The position numbers and the translations under genes are program-made. 64,000 nucleotides of DNA from contig JAGMVK010000007.1 in assembly GCA_020747065.1 (NCBI GenBank), positions 1,736,001-1,800,000 of the forward strand. The letters run 5' to 3'. The first letter of the stretch is position 1. Every line of letters begins with the position of its first letter. Under the pieces are notes generated by a model. The model was not told the origin of the DNA. It saw only the letters and a program-made list of their open reading frames with translations, and searched no databases. This DNA comes from Cadophora sp. MPI-SDFR-AT-0126 (taxonomy: Eukaryota > Ascomycota > Leotiomycetes > Helotiales > Ploettnerulaceae). Below are positions 1 to 10,113 of this stretch, piece after piece.

Positions 1-498
1 AAGCTCGGTCATGCAAACTTTACCATCTACCCTGAACCCTACATCCCCGAGAGCTTTGACCTCGATGCCTGTCGACAGCTACGCGCAAACTGGGACCTTG
101 CCCGTTGTAACTACACGAAACATCTCGTCCGAACTGGCGAGCACTATGGCGTCACCTCCAAGACCTACAAGCTCACAGAACAGAAGTGGGCAGCCATCGA
201 CGCGACATGGAGACACAACAACGAGATCACCATCACCAATACCGTGGAGAGCGGCAGCGACGCGTTTGCAACCTTGAAACACACGACGCTTGGTGATGGA
301 AGCAGCAAAAACATCATGACCAAGATTCCATCACTCAACGACCCTCGAAGCGAAGGAAAATTCCCTCAACTGGGCGATGAAGACATCGTCGGACCCATGG
401 TGCAAGTGGCCGCACAGCTGCAACGCAGCCCAACCAAGAAAGCGAAGCTCTTCAAATTCTTCGCCGAGAAATTTCCTGTCGGATTAGGGCGCTCCTAG
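1..498 (+). CDS. C-terminal end of an unrecognised conserved fungal protein (partial)
   Basis: The frame is open from base 1 and closes at a TAG at 496-498, so only the last 165 codons are visible and the start lies outside the window. The segment has the balanced composition of a folded domain, with runs such as FTIYPEPYIPES, CRQLRANWDLARCNYTKHL and KLTEQKWAAIDATWR, followed by a polar linker and a short C-terminal helix (LFKFFAEKFPVG). This cysteine- and tryptophan-containing terminal domain resembles the conserved end of large Ser/Pro-rich hypothetical proteins of filamentous fungi, but I cannot name the family. No catalytic motif, signal peptide or membrane segment is visible. The long run without in-frame stops and the aromatic-rich motifs make it a confident coding call; the function is unknown. 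Confidence 0.75.
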   Translation, partial: KLGHANFTIYPEPYIPESFDLDACRQLRANWDLARCNYTKHLVRTGEHYGVTSKTYKLTEQKWAAIDATWRHNNEITITNTVESGSDAFATLKHTTLGDGSSKNIMTKIPSLNDPRSEGKFPQLGDEDIVGPMVQVAAQLQRSPTKKAKLFKFFAEKFPVGLGRS

Positions 499-1948
499 AA
501 TTGCGACTTATTTGGACTTATTTTCGCCTTGCCTCACGGCTACTATTCTCATTTTCGTTATCATTGCGAAAAAAGCTCTTGTTTCTGTTGTTCTTGACGA
601 CCTTGTAACAACGAAACGAACTTTCACGAATCTTACGGCCATTCTGCTTTTTCTTGCGTCAAAGAATTGCACTTCGGAAAGAATGAAAGATACCCCACGC
701 TCCTTAGCACGCTAGCCTCGATACACTCCTTACTTTTTGGTTATTTCTTTTGAATTCTCGTTTCGTTACGTTTGCGTCACGAACATACGCATCTCTCTCC
801 GTCGGAGGGCAGATCACCTTAGTGTCTATTTGATAAAGTTTATTTTGTCTTGTTTTTGGTTTTGGTGTTTGGAATGGAAAGAAAATAGCCTGGTGCCTGG
901 TCTAGATTGGCTGGATTGGGCTCTTAGAAAGGAATACTGGGAAAAGATAAAGGACTGGCGCTTCAGGGCTTTTGTACCGAGAGACACAGAGAAGAAAGAC
1001 GACGTGTATATATTATTGGTCGGGAGGAGAAAAGGAGGAGGAGAATTGGGGAGGTCGAACTGTGAATATGGCGGCTGGTACCTGAGATGCCAATATGGGT
1101 CGTAGGGGAGAGCGCAGTCTAGCGTATTGGTGTGGCAATGTAGATATGGTGCAGCACTGGGGTAGAGAAGACAGACAGTAGAAGAGAAGCAGAAGATATC
1201 AAGAATAAACCGTTAAAGCTCATATGTCTTGTCTCCTAAGTCATTCCAGTTCCTTTGACACCTCACATCGAACTCATGGTGAAGCCCTGGATTATTTCGA
1301 GGTCCTCGGAGGTACTTCTAGGTGTTTGTCTGATGACTTGCAACATCGCTATCACATGTTCCCCCTTCCTTCCTCGCTTTCCTTCCCAACAAATCACCTC
1401 ACCCTTCTTCACACAGCGCGCTCACTTGGCACCAAAGCTCCCAACTTCCCTCCAATATTCACATCTCTTTCCCCTCCCTCCTTCCCAATAAAACGCGTCA
1501 ACTAGTCGAATATGATTCCTCAACCCCGGTCCCTGATGCTCCCTCGCGAAAATGAGCTTGTCGAGAACCCCCCCACCAGTCACAAGCCATGGATTCCTGT
1601 CCTCCCGTCTCGCAAGTTTATCTGAACTGGGTTGTTGAATTTAGAGTTAAGTACTTTTGATATCGGGTTGGACTTGCTTCTCGTGGTGTTTGCGTGGTCG
1701 CCATACGCGATGCTGGAGTGGATTGAGGGCGGATGCATAGTACGGTTGCGTTAGGATGTAGGAGTTGTAATCGTGCTGCAACGGCAGGTATGGCGACGTA
1801 GTGAAGCTCTGATCCCAAAAAGGACTATCACGTCCGATGATACATCTGACATTTACATGCGCGGGACCCAGGCGAGCCAGGCTATATTTGTTCTCTCGCT
1901 AATGTAACCTTGAAGCGAGCACTTCAGGGATTAAGCGACCTTACTTGA
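499..1948. other. Intergenic, no gene seen
   Basis: This stretch follows the first gene and holds only short, overlapping ORFs without family resemblance. The first few hundred bases are probably 3' UTR. The part at about 1510-1860 has some coding-like character on the minus strand, just beyond the carboxylesterase relic, but no family could be recognised. Confidence 0.5.
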
Positions 1949-2482
1949 TCAACTAATGAAGCCCCAAAGATTTCCATTGTAGAGAGTAGACTGAAGCATC
2001 AATCTCTCAGACCCGGCCGACTCGCCGAAAATCGTGACTTCTCTTGGACTTCCACCGAAAGTCCGGCTGTTTTTTTGCATCCACCTCAGGGCAGACATCG
2101 CATTCACAGTCCTATAACGATCAACCTCATCGGAAGAACGCAAATCCATTGCACCGAGCCGGTATGAATTGGGACACGGACGCAAGACTTGTTATTAACC
2201 AGTATACCGCAGCCAATATCGTAGATCCAGACTACCGGGAGGTTGCGAGCTTTTGGAGGAGAGTAAACACTTCAGTACGGACAGTCCTAAGAACCTACTC
2301 CTCCCAAAGGGTAGCTGGCATAATTATGGCCAAAGCCTTGGCCGTCGTTCCTCCTGCTTGGAGAAATCGGTTGGGAACGCCATTCGCTTGTATGGCAGTC
2401 CCTGTCGTGATCAGGGTCTGAGAAGCTTGCCAGAGTACAGGCGGAGCGGCATATCTGATGCCTTGCCAGACGTTGAGACCTG
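1949..2482 (-). pseudogene. Decayed type-B carboxylesterase/cholinesterase gene
   Basis: Minus-strand fragments spell an alpha/beta-hydrolase of the carboxylesterase type B family in the correct order but in different frames. Near 2440-2482 is the N-terminal motif NVWQGIRYAAPP. Near 2210-2290 is a version of the EDCLxLNVYxP...LPVxxWI block, read as DCPY, a stop, SVYSPPKARNLPVVWIY. At 1949-2185 is ALRWMQKNSRTFGGSPREV followed by the nucleophile elbow FGESAGS, whose codons lie at 2012-2029. Frame changes, at least one in-frame stop and loss of everything after about residue 250 of a roughly 550-residue family show that it is broken. The catalytic Glu and His regions were not found. Downstream decay makes the 3' limit uncertain. 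Confidence 0.8.
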
Positions 2483-3060
2483 ATTGGAAGGATTCCCAAG
2501 GTCAATCTGAACCGCGGAAACTGTGAGGGGGAAGAATAGCAGCTTCATTCAGACAAGGAGGTATGTGTAGAGCGGTCCAAAGAGAGTCTGGTATTCTAGA
2601 AGAAACTTGACATATCGTAAGAATTAATACAAGTGATGTCTAAACATGGTATCCAGGAGTGTGATATAAAACCGTACGTCGTTCTGTCGAATCCTAACGC
2701 CGGGTCTGAAAACAAAGACGATCGACACTGAGTGTATTGCGGATATATCCGCATCTTAATGAGACCGCAACCATTTCAAGATCGAATGAAGAGAGAATGC
2801 ACAGTCAGAGACCCGAATTAAATTTGGAAAATTTCAAAGCTCTTTTCACTTGAATCATTGTTGGACATAGCGAGAGTTGGCCAAGAATCCTCACCCCATA
2901 CCAATTGGATTTAAAAAAATTCCATAAGCTAGGAAGATACAGCTGATTTGTTTTGTTACAAGCATGAGGCACTTGCCCGTCTATGTATCCATACTGTACA
3001 TAATATATACAGCTCATCCGGGCCTATTCCAACATCTTACTGTACAATCCATGAATCACT
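2483..3060. other. Intergenic, no gene seen
   Basis: AT-richer spacer between the esterase relic and the 3' end of the PPR gene. Only short ORFs occur. The right part, next to the PPR stop codon, probably includes its 3' UTR. Confidence 0.5.
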
Positions 3061-4923
3061 CTACCCCAGGAACATATCTAGACGTCTGGCAGCAAAGTCC
3101 GGACCATCCAGAACCGATCTCAAATTCCCCAGCACGAAGTCGAGCTCGTCCTCAGTAGGGTCCTTCCACTTTTCTCTGACCTCCTCCCAAGCAGCCATCG
3201 TCCTTGCCTTCCCCGCGCATTTCCCAAAAGCCCAAAGAGCCCATGAGATCAGCCATTTGGACAATTGCACGTCCTCGGTTCCGTCATTGATGGACTTGAG
3301 CAAAGATTTCCAGACAGATTCTAGACGTACTTCATCCCATTCCGAATACCGCATTCCTCCATGTGTAGCGAAGCCTCTGAAGACGGCCAGGAAAAGAGCT
3401 CCGTGCAAACCAATTTCGAAGATTTTCATTTCATCAAGTAGTCGAACAGTCATTTGGAGGTCGCCAGCTCTGACAGCGGAATAGTTGATCAAGATTCGAT
3501 ATGTGTGCAAATCAGGGGCAACGATGGACTCGCTTTGAAACTTTTCCCGCATCTCGAGGTCGTTTCTCGATAGCCGGCCCATTAGCTTTAAAGAGAGGTT
3601 AACTACTCGTCGCTTCTTCCAATCTCTTTGCGGTAGTTTTGGATGCTTTTGCCCAAAATGCATCTTCTTCATGCGTTCGTAAACGTTTTCTGCGGCTGCT
3701 GGTTCCGATGATCGAATGAGAGCCGAAATCATGGCGTTCAAAACCACAGTATCTACGACCTCGCCTGCCTGCACAAGGGCTTTATATGCTGCCCGAGCCT
3801 CATCTCCATTCTTCTTGAGCCCGTGGAAGAAAATTAGGCTCACATGGTGGAAACGGTCCATGGAAAGGCCGCGACTTTTCATCTCATTGTAAATCATCTC
3901 GGCCAGAACGAATTTGCCGGCTTTGCAAGCTGCATCGAAAAGAACATTGAAGGTAGCTTCATTTCCTTTGACTCCTGATGTGTGCTCCATTTCTCTCCAC
4001 ATCTGCAGTGCAGCCTCGACCTCAATTTCTGTAATCTTGTTGACATAACTGGCGACGAAAGAAATAGCACTGGTCCATTCCGAAACGAGCAATGGTATAG
4101 CGCATCGCTTCATATCATCAACCACAGACAGATATCGGAGCATAGAATGCTCATCCTTCTTCTCTACGACTGACAAGTGGTGTAGCATGGCATGCCGTGT
4201 TCTGGATGGAAGATATACAGCTCGCGGAGCAGGTAAGGCTCTGTACATGTGGTATACCTCTTGAGGATCTTTGTTTTTGACTTCTTTGAGATACGTATCA
4301 AGCTCATCAAGCCTGATGTTCGTCTCGGCATCTGCGGGCCAGGTATAATGAGGAGGAGGCCACTCGTCTTCAGGCTTATCAGAAACCGTAATATTTGGTC
4401 CATCGCTCGGTGGGTAGCGAGGTGGCGGCTCAAGTACTGGGAGCTGGTCCGTATTTTGCATGCCTTTATATTGGTCTACCAATTCCAGAAGCTCTTCTCT
4501 TGTTCGATTTGGCTCTGGGAGTAGCTCTGCCCTTGAGACTTTCCCAGTATCGACATCGCATTCCTCCGTAGCTTCCACGACACCATCTCGAGTGTGCCGG
4601 TGCCTTTCGAACGATAAATGCAATTCCCGCTTCCTTGAGGGTATCTTTGGTCGATTGGCCGTGAGAAATGTTGAAGGCCGTATAGGATTTCGACGGTGTT
4701 TGTGGCAGTTGCCAGCGTCTGCAAGAGATCTGATGAACCACGCTTCGATTCCATCTGGAGCGGAGTTAATTGAGCCGTGAGCTCGGCGGTGATTCCTTTG
4801 AGCCGGAGAATGTATTTCCCTAGCTGTTTTGATGGGATACAAAAAGGAAAGGACTTGTCGAGGAGCTAGCTTTGACAGAATCGGCCTGCTCGTCGAAGGG
4901 GAGGAGCTGCAAAAGAGGGACAT
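3061..4923 (-). CDS. Pentatricopeptide repeat (PPR) protein, probably mitochondrial
   Basis: A continuous 620-residue frame. The N-terminus is rich in Ser, Arg and hydrophobic residues and almost lacks acidic residues, as expected for a mitochondrial targeting sequence. From about residue 290 onwards it contains helical-hairpin PPR-like units, for example TFNVLFDAACKAGKFVLAEM and VVLNAMISALIRSSEPAAAE, plus a later unit beginning LHTYRILINYSAVRAG. PPR proteins bind organellar RNA and support its processing, stability or translation. The divergent neighbour is a mitoribosomal protein, which fits. The partner RNA cannot be told, so no symbol is given. Oddity: residues about 40-115 (roughly 4805-4590) look less natural in this frame than in the two others, so the N-terminal model may be wrong. 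Confidence 0.8.
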   Translation of the reverse strand: MSLFCSSSPSTSRPILSKLAPRQVLSFLYPIKTAREIHSPAQRNHRRAHGSINSAPDGIEAWFIRSLADAGNCHKHRRNPIRPSTFLTANRPKIPSRKRELHLSFERHRHTRDGVVEATEECDVDTGKVSRAELLPEPNRTREELLELVDQYKGMQNTDQLPVLEPPPRYPPSDGPNITVSDKPEDEWPPPHYTWPADAETNIRLDELDTYLKEVKNKDPQEVYHMYRALPAPRAVYLPSRTRHAMLHHLSVVEKKDEHSMLRYLSVVDDMKRCAIPLLVSEWTSAISFVASYVNKITEIEVEAALQMWREMEHTSGVKGNEATFNVLFDAACKAGKFVLAEMIYNEMKSRGLSMDRFHHVSLIFFHGLKKNGDEARAAYKALVQAGEVVDTVVLNAMISALIRSSEPAAAENVYERMKKMHFGQKHPKLPQRDWKKRRVVNLSLKLMGRLSRNDLEMREKFQSESIVAPDLHTYRILINYSAVRAGDLQMTVRLLDEMKIFEIGLHGALFLAVFRGFATHGGMRYSEWDEVRLESVWKSLLKSINDGTEDVQLSKWLISWALWAFGKCAGKARTMAAWEEVREKWKDPTEDELDFVLGNLRSVLDGPDFAARRLDMFLG

Positions 4924-5238
4924 GAGCGTCCTGACATATTGAATCTACGGTCACCGTCCCTGCAGAGGCATTGGAGGTAGCAATACCACAAAATCTAGGT
5001 TGGTCGGCGTTGGTTGTTGATGAGACTAATGGAGCATCCTCAATGGGAAATTCAACAGTACAGTCTCGACACGGGATATAATTTTTCGGAATAACCTTAT
5101 TCCGAGGGGTCTCGAAAATGATCCAACCTTCGACGGCAACTACCAAGCCACAACCTCCAACCAGACACCGTAAGTATCCTTGTAACGAGTGTTTTTGAAG
5201 TGCTGATACATTATACAGCTCTAGAAGTGTCCGGCACA
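4924..5238. promoter_or_regulatory. Bidirectional promoter between the PPR and RSM25 genes
   Basis: These 315 bases separate the start codons of two divergent genes for mitochondrial proteins and must contain both promoters and 5' leaders. A GTAAGT donor at 5170 and a TACAG acceptor ending at 5218 could mark a 49-base intron in the RSM25 leader. An upstream ATG at 5119 would run into a stop just after such splicing, so it is not the start. One ATTGG (reverse CCAAT) lies at 4967-4971. Confidence 0.55.
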
Positions 5239-5999
5239 ATGAGGGGACTCAATCTAAAGCCCTCACGGGTCTACCAAACAGCATCGCAACTACTCGAGAC
5301 TGGGAGCATATCTCAAGCACCACCATGGTTCAAGACCATTGGTTCTATCCCTCCATCAGAGATCCTGACTCGAACTCAACCGGTTCAGCATCGAGAAGCA
5401 ACCCGCAAGTCTAAGACTCGTAAGCCCAGCAAAATGTTCAGACCTCAGCCGATCGTATACGAAGAAGACAAGCTACGGCTAGAGTTCTATGGTGATCACC
5501 CATGGGAGCTGGCAAGACCGCGGATTGTACTAGAGAACGACGGAAAAGATGGGCAGAAGTGTGACTGGAGCCGGATACAGCAGCCCGGAAGACAGCTGAA
5601 CGGAGAGAGGTAGTCTGCGATCGTACTCATGGCGGATCAAGGTTCTAACAGTAGCACAGTGTCATTCAACGGCAGCTATGGCTCATCAAGAACGCGGGAA
5701 TGAGCAATAACCAAGCTTATGATGTAGCGCGCAAGGAATTCTACGCTCTGCGGCACGAGGAAGAAGTCGAGCGGAAGATCCAGCACGAGGAGGCATTGTG
5801 GACTGGAGCGTACTTTGGCAAGGGCGCAATTGAGGTCGGAATGGAACTCGAGGATAAGGCGTACGAGTCCTGGAAAGCATGGGCTTTGAAGGAAGTCGAG
5901 ACTATGACGATACAGAGAGACTCGGCATACACTGGGGTTGGAGCAGAGGACGAGGGTACTGCATCCCTTTCGGATGAGGAGCCGGCGGCTCTCATATGA
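5239..5999 (+). CDS. rsm25: Mitochondrial small-subunit ribosomal protein Rsm25 (mS23)
   Basis: Two exons, 5239-5609 and 5660-5999, give 236 residues. The 50-base intron has a GTAGTC donor, a CTAAC branch site and an ACAG acceptor, and splicing creates the expected ESVIQRQLWL junction. The protein shows family blocks in order: RVYQTASQLLETGSISQAPP at the N-terminus, then SIPPSEILTRTQPVQH, KPSKMFRPQPIVYEED, FYGDHPWELARPRIVLE, WSRIQQPGRQL, EEALWTGAYFGKGAIEVGME and YESWKAWALKEVE. It is a component of the fungal mitoribosome small subunit (mS23, old name S25) and acts in the mitochondrial matrix. The start at 5239 matches the usual position a few residues before the conserved VxQTA block. It is convergent with ALG14 and divergent from a mitochondrial PPR gene. 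Confidence 0.95.
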
Positions 6000-6276
6000 C
6001 GATTGTTCGATAGTTGATGTCTGGATGATAGATTGTACAACATTTGGACTTGTATATGGATACCTATAACAGTGGCAAGTTTCTTGTACACTGATCATGT
6101 TGGTGGCTTAGCGCTGTGATGCAAATTATTCTGTTGACGAAGTCATTTACTATTTTCTGGCCCACACCTTGGGATGGATGACCTGAGATTCCACGGCGAA
6201 AGTCTTACTTCCATCTTCGGCATAACTGCAGTAAAGTAACATCACAATGGTTGGAGACGTGAATCTTCTTGCACGA

Positions 6277-7128
6277 CTATTCAACCAGGAATCCCACCCA
6301 CTCCACCTTCCTCCTGCTCCCATCACCCTCCCCATTGATCCTCCTTGCCAGCGCCTCCCACTGTACCAAAAACCTATCACAAATACCCATCCTCAGCAAT
6401 ACCTTCCCACTCAAACTCAGCGTCTTCACCCTCGCCCAACTCTCCACATAAATAGTCTTCATGTTTCCCACTGGCGCCACACCCACGAATTTCAGGAACA
6501 TAGCTGCCAACAGCACTATCACCGCCGTAGCTGGACCATTCGTGATAATCACGTCCGGGTACTCGAATGGTGTAGCTTTAGATGTCCGAGCTGTATCCAC
6601 CAGAGTGCGCAGACAGCCGACGAAGCACCATAACGACGAGAATGGTGTGGTGTACAATGGCTGATGGATTCTTCTTGCTCGCGGTACGATCCTGACATCC
6701 CAAGTTCCTGTTTCTAGACTTGTCACTCCAGCTCGCGTAGGTCCCTGTTCCAGTTCTTCTTGATGTTGCGCCAAGGGCTTGTGCTTGCCTTGAATGATCC
6801 GCTCGATTTCAAGCGCTTTTCCTGTTGAGAAACTGTCGCCGGAAGATACGATGTAAGTTCGGTGTGTGTAGCGTTTGGGATTTGTGTCCCGTAAGAGGGA
6901 CATCATTTCTGCTGTGTGTCCGCCTGAGCCTAGGACTACGACCATATGCGAGACGGATGACTTGGTACGTTTGGGACGCTGTCGAGAGGTTGAAGGAAGG
7001 ATGTATAGAAGTCTAAGCTGTCTAGTATTAGCAGGCAAGGCTTTAAACTGTACTATGACACTTACGAAAGCTGTAGGGCCCAGAATGAGGAGCACTGCTA
7101 CCAGCAGGCGCGAGGCTGAGAGAATCAT
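6277..7128 (-). CDS. alg14: UDP-GlcNAc transferase subunit Alg14
   Basis: Alg14 anchors the catalytic subunit Alg13 to the ER membrane; together they add the second GlcNAc to the dolichol-linked N-glycan precursor. The N-terminus is a hydrophobic anchor (LLVAVLLILGPTAF). It is followed by the family motif VVVLGSGGHTAEMMSLL, then YIVSSGDSFSTGKA, DVIITNGPATAVIV and IYVESWARVKTLSLSGKV, ending in YVGxL-type VEWVGFLVE. The frame is open over the whole interval (283 residues). However, 7018-7065 has a GTAAGT donor, a GCTAAT branch site and an ACAG acceptor, and is 48 bases long. Removing it joins TAF directly to LRLLYILPS, as in relatives, giving 267 residues. I favour the spliced form. The gene is convergent with RSM25. 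Confidence 0.93.
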   Translation of the reverse strand: MILSASRLLVAVLLILGPTAFVSVIVQFKALPANTRQLRLLYILPSTSRQRPKRTKSSVSHMVVVLGSGGHTAEMMSLLRDTNPKRYTHRTYIVSSGDSFSTGKALEIERIIQGKHKPLAQHQEELEQGPTRAGVTSLETGTWDVRIVPRARRIHQPLYTTPFSSLWCFVGCLRTLVDTARTSKATPFEYPDVIITNGPATAVIVLLAAMFLKFVGVAPVGNMKTIYVESWARVKTLSLSGKVLLRMGICDRFLVQWEALARRINGEGDGSRRKVEWVGFLVE

Positions 7129-7884
7129 GATGGGCAGGTTATGCGAGCCGGTGCGCCTGTGACTTTTTGACCCCTGAAATAGATAATGCAGATGGAGAAA
7201 TTGCCATTGGTACTATGACAACACTTGAAAGAAATCTAGTGAGCGAGACATTGTGAGATGATGGAATTGTTCGAAGTTTCGAAAGCTTGCTGGGAGATGA
7301 AAACTGTCAACTCTCGAAGTTGTTTCGATAAGAAAAGCCGATAACGAGTCATGGAGACTCAACTTGGAGACCATTTTCACACAATCCGTTTTTAAATTTA
7401 TATTTAAGATTAGTAGGCTACAAGTATGTGACTATCTCTCTACTATGGTAGTATCGAAGAAATATTGCTTGTCCTTTCAAATTGTGGTTGAGGAACATTC
7501 GCGAGGCTGTGGGTTGACAAGGCTGAGACCCGAACACTCTCCGAAACTTTGTGACATTTGTGATTTTACCCTAACGTGACGGGAAATACTCACTGGCACT
7601 GACAGATCCAGGCCTATATTCAGTGTAGGGGACTCTAACAGACTTCGCTCAGCCATAAATGAAATGGCTGCCCTGATCATAGGCATGAGATGAATGCATT
7701 CTCTATTATGACGATAAGGAATGATGACCTAAGAAAGCCCATTCAATCGTCATTAAGCCTCGCCACCCTTCCAACAATGCTTGCTTGAAATGCCCAACGC
7801 CATGCTACTTTCTGAAACATAGATTTCCCAACTTAGTACAGAGAAGGAGAGGAAGGGTAAGAAATGAGTTGACGGCGGATCTAT
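7129..7884. other. Intergenic: ALG14 upstream and HLJ1 downstream region
   Basis: The left part must hold the ALG14 promoter and the right part the HLJ1 3' UTR. Short ORFs only; no repeat or RNA gene was recognised. Confidence 0.5.
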
Positions 7885-9021
7885 CTAGTAACCCCTCGAA
7901 ACCCCCATGCTGTCCAGCCGCCTACAGCTCTTCATCTCCATCTTCCGCGCCTGAGCCATCTTCTCGCCGTCTTGGTAGAACCAGCCTTGCGCTTGGTTGA
8001 CTAGATCCTGCCGAGCCGCTTCTTCTTGCTGGCAGTCCATGTTCAGTCTCTGTATGAAGTTGATTTCTGCCGATTGGTCGAGTTTCGAGAATTGAGAAGG
8101 TGTGTAACTCTCTACTTCTGTGGGATTCAAGTAGTAGTCAACCTTCCATTTCTTTGTATTGCGATGCATAGTATATGGTGGAACGGCGCTCTCGAATCGC
8201 ATCGAGGGGCCTGGAGCTGTCGTTGAAGAGAATAAGGAAGATAGAAGCGGAAGTATCAGGATAAATAGTAATGGTAGAAGTCCCATAAGTGTCTGTTGGA
8301 GCGAGGCTGGTGGTGGCTCTGGCGCATTAGGATCTCTCGGTCTTCTTCTCGGTCTCGCTCCTCCAAACTGATGGACCCTAATTCCAGGTCCTCCTCCCAT
8401 ATTAAACACGAATCCGGGCCCATTGTCGAATCCTCCACCTGGAAAGTATCAGCAGTGCACAATAACCATCCGACTGTAAGACTTACCACCAAAAGGACCA
8501 AATCCACCTCCAAGTCCACCACCGCCAAAGAATCTGCTGAACATTTCCTCCGGACTTATCTCCTCTTCCCACATCGACCCTCCACCACCACTCGCTCTCG
8601 GCGTACCCCTAGAGAATCCAGAGAATGGGCTTTGCTGCGGCGCACCCCCTCCAAACCTACTATCCGGGTCCCCGCCATGTCTATCATATTTGGCTCTCTT
8701 CTCCTTATCCCCTAGAATCCCAAAAGCCCTACTAACCATCTTAAAGCACTCATCCGCATGTTCATGGCCATTCTTATCCGGATGTGTCAGTAGACTGATC
8801 TTCCTGTACGCCTTCTTGATATCGGTATCTGTACACGTCGTCTTGACAGACTCCAGGTTTAAGATGTCGTAGAAGGCCAGCGGGTTGCATTTTTTTATCC
8901 GCAAGATCTCGCGCCTGTGTTCCTCCTTCACCTCCTTGTCTTGGTTTCCTTGCTTGTGTTCGCGCGATCGAGCGGAGCCATTGGGCTTCGCATCAGCACC
9001 GGAGGCGGTTGCTGCGGGCAT
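7885..9021 (-). CDS. hlj1: ER-membrane DnaJ co-chaperone, Hlj1/DNAJB12 type
   Basis: Two exons (9021-8487 and 8438-7885) encode 362 residues. The 48-base intron has GTAAGT, CTGAT and CCAG signals inside the Gly-rich linker. A J domain starts near residue 48 (LAFYDILNL) and includes the HPD tripeptide in KKAYRKISLLTHPDKNGH, essential for stimulating Hsp70 ATPase. A Gly/Phe-rich linker follows, then one transmembrane helix (LLPLLFILILPLLSSLF), then a C-terminal DUF1977-type domain (VPPYTMHRNTKKWKVDYYL). This order is that of the Hlj1/DNAJB12/DNAJB14 family. It recruits cytosolic Hsp70 to the ER surface and helps degrade misfolded membrane proteins. UFD2, another ER-associated degradation factor, lies about 5 kb away, which is probably coincidental. 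The gene is divergent from the Aim19-like gene. Confidence 0.92.
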
Positions 9022-9559
9022 TGCGCAGCGATATTATGGTGACTTCTCAGGAATGGCGAGATTGAAGATGAGCTAGATGGATGTGAGCTCCGGGGACACG
9101 ATAGATTGTTTGCCGTCGTTGGAGGGGAGGTTTTTTTGTTATGGCCAGATGCACAGGCTTTGGCCTGCCTCGTTTGTTGCGTCCGCCTTGGGTTCATCGA
9201 TAAGTACGGTCACGTGTTGTTGACCCTAGTGAACACAAAAGCGGCCATTGAAGTTCTAATGACATGAGATTAACATTCAATGGAACAACTATAGTGGATG
9301 ATATGAATTATTGGTTTTACTCATGGTTTCCATGAAAGGATCAATCTTCAATCTTCATTCTCTTTACATTGTCATTCTTTTGTGTGGCCTTCAGCAGTTT
9401 TAAAGTCTTATCGAACTTCATCAGCGCCGCTTTTCGAAGGTACTAGCAATGCGCCTAACAAGGCTCAATGACGATGTTTAGTTTACTTTCTCCAGCTTGA
9501 CATTTCCCCAGGTTCAACACTCAAAGATCAAATTGATTCATCTGAAACAGCAGCCCATC
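9022..9559. promoter_or_regulatory. Divergent promoter region of HLJ1 and the Aim19-like gene
   Basis: 538 bases between the two start codons. Pyrimidine-rich tracts occur near the starts; no clear TATA box or named operator was identified. Confidence 0.45.
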
Positions 9560-10106
9560 ATGTCGTCCGAAATCCCAGACAAAGCAGAAGTCAAAAAAGC
9601 TTCCATATCCTACGCAATGGATTGGGGTAGTAAGTACAGCTCTCTCAGCCTTCTCTCGTCACATCTGCCCACCCTCCCCCTCGAGTCCAATGACCCTCAA
9701 TTCTGAACCACTCCAATTACAATGACCAGCTGTATTATTAACACCTCACATAGAATCTCCCCTCCCTCCAACTCTCCTCGCAACTCTAATAACGGCTTTG
9801 CACGCCCGCCCCTTCCAACCCCTCCCTATGCTGTTCCCGCCTGTCCTCCTCTTCAGCACCTACCTCAACCTCTCCTCCTACAAAGTCGACTCCGCAGGCC
9901 TGACGGCCGCCTGGTCCGGTCTGTACCTGCTACTCGCGAGGCGTCGGAAGGTCGCAGGCTCCAGCTTTAGCTCCAGGATTGGGAATAAATTTGGCGCGAG
10001 GGGGTTGACGAGGGGCTCGGCAATGGCGTTGGCCGGTGTCAATGTGCTGGGATGTGGCGCTACTTATGTTTTTGGGAGGCGGAGTGCAGAAGGGAGGGCC
10101 CCGTAG
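9560..10106 (+). CDS. aim19: Small membrane protein, Aim19-like (mitochondrial)
   Basis: Exons 9560-9629 and 9754-10106 give 140 residues. The 124-base intron runs from a GTAAGT donor to CACATAG and restores the reading SPLPPTLLATLITALHARPF after the first exon (IPDKAEVKKASISYAMDWG). The protein has hydrophobic segments around MLFPPVLLFSTYLNL, then AGLTAAWSGLYLLLARRRK, then a glycine-rich hydrophobic tail. The block A-x-W-S-x-L-Y-L followed by basic residues and a second hydrophobic stretch matches what I know of the fungal Aim19 family, whose loss alters mitochondrial inheritance in yeast. Its molecular role is not established. Family assignment is moderate; the coding call is strong. A 13-base tandem repeat begins eight bases after the stop codon. 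Confidence 0.7.
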
Positions 10107-10113
10107 GTTGTGA

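Noticed and set aside
5119..5169. Upstream ATG as the start of RSM25
   Set aside because: Splicing at the GTAAGT at 5170 to the acceptor at 5218 runs into an in-frame stop, and the conserved protein starts at 5239.
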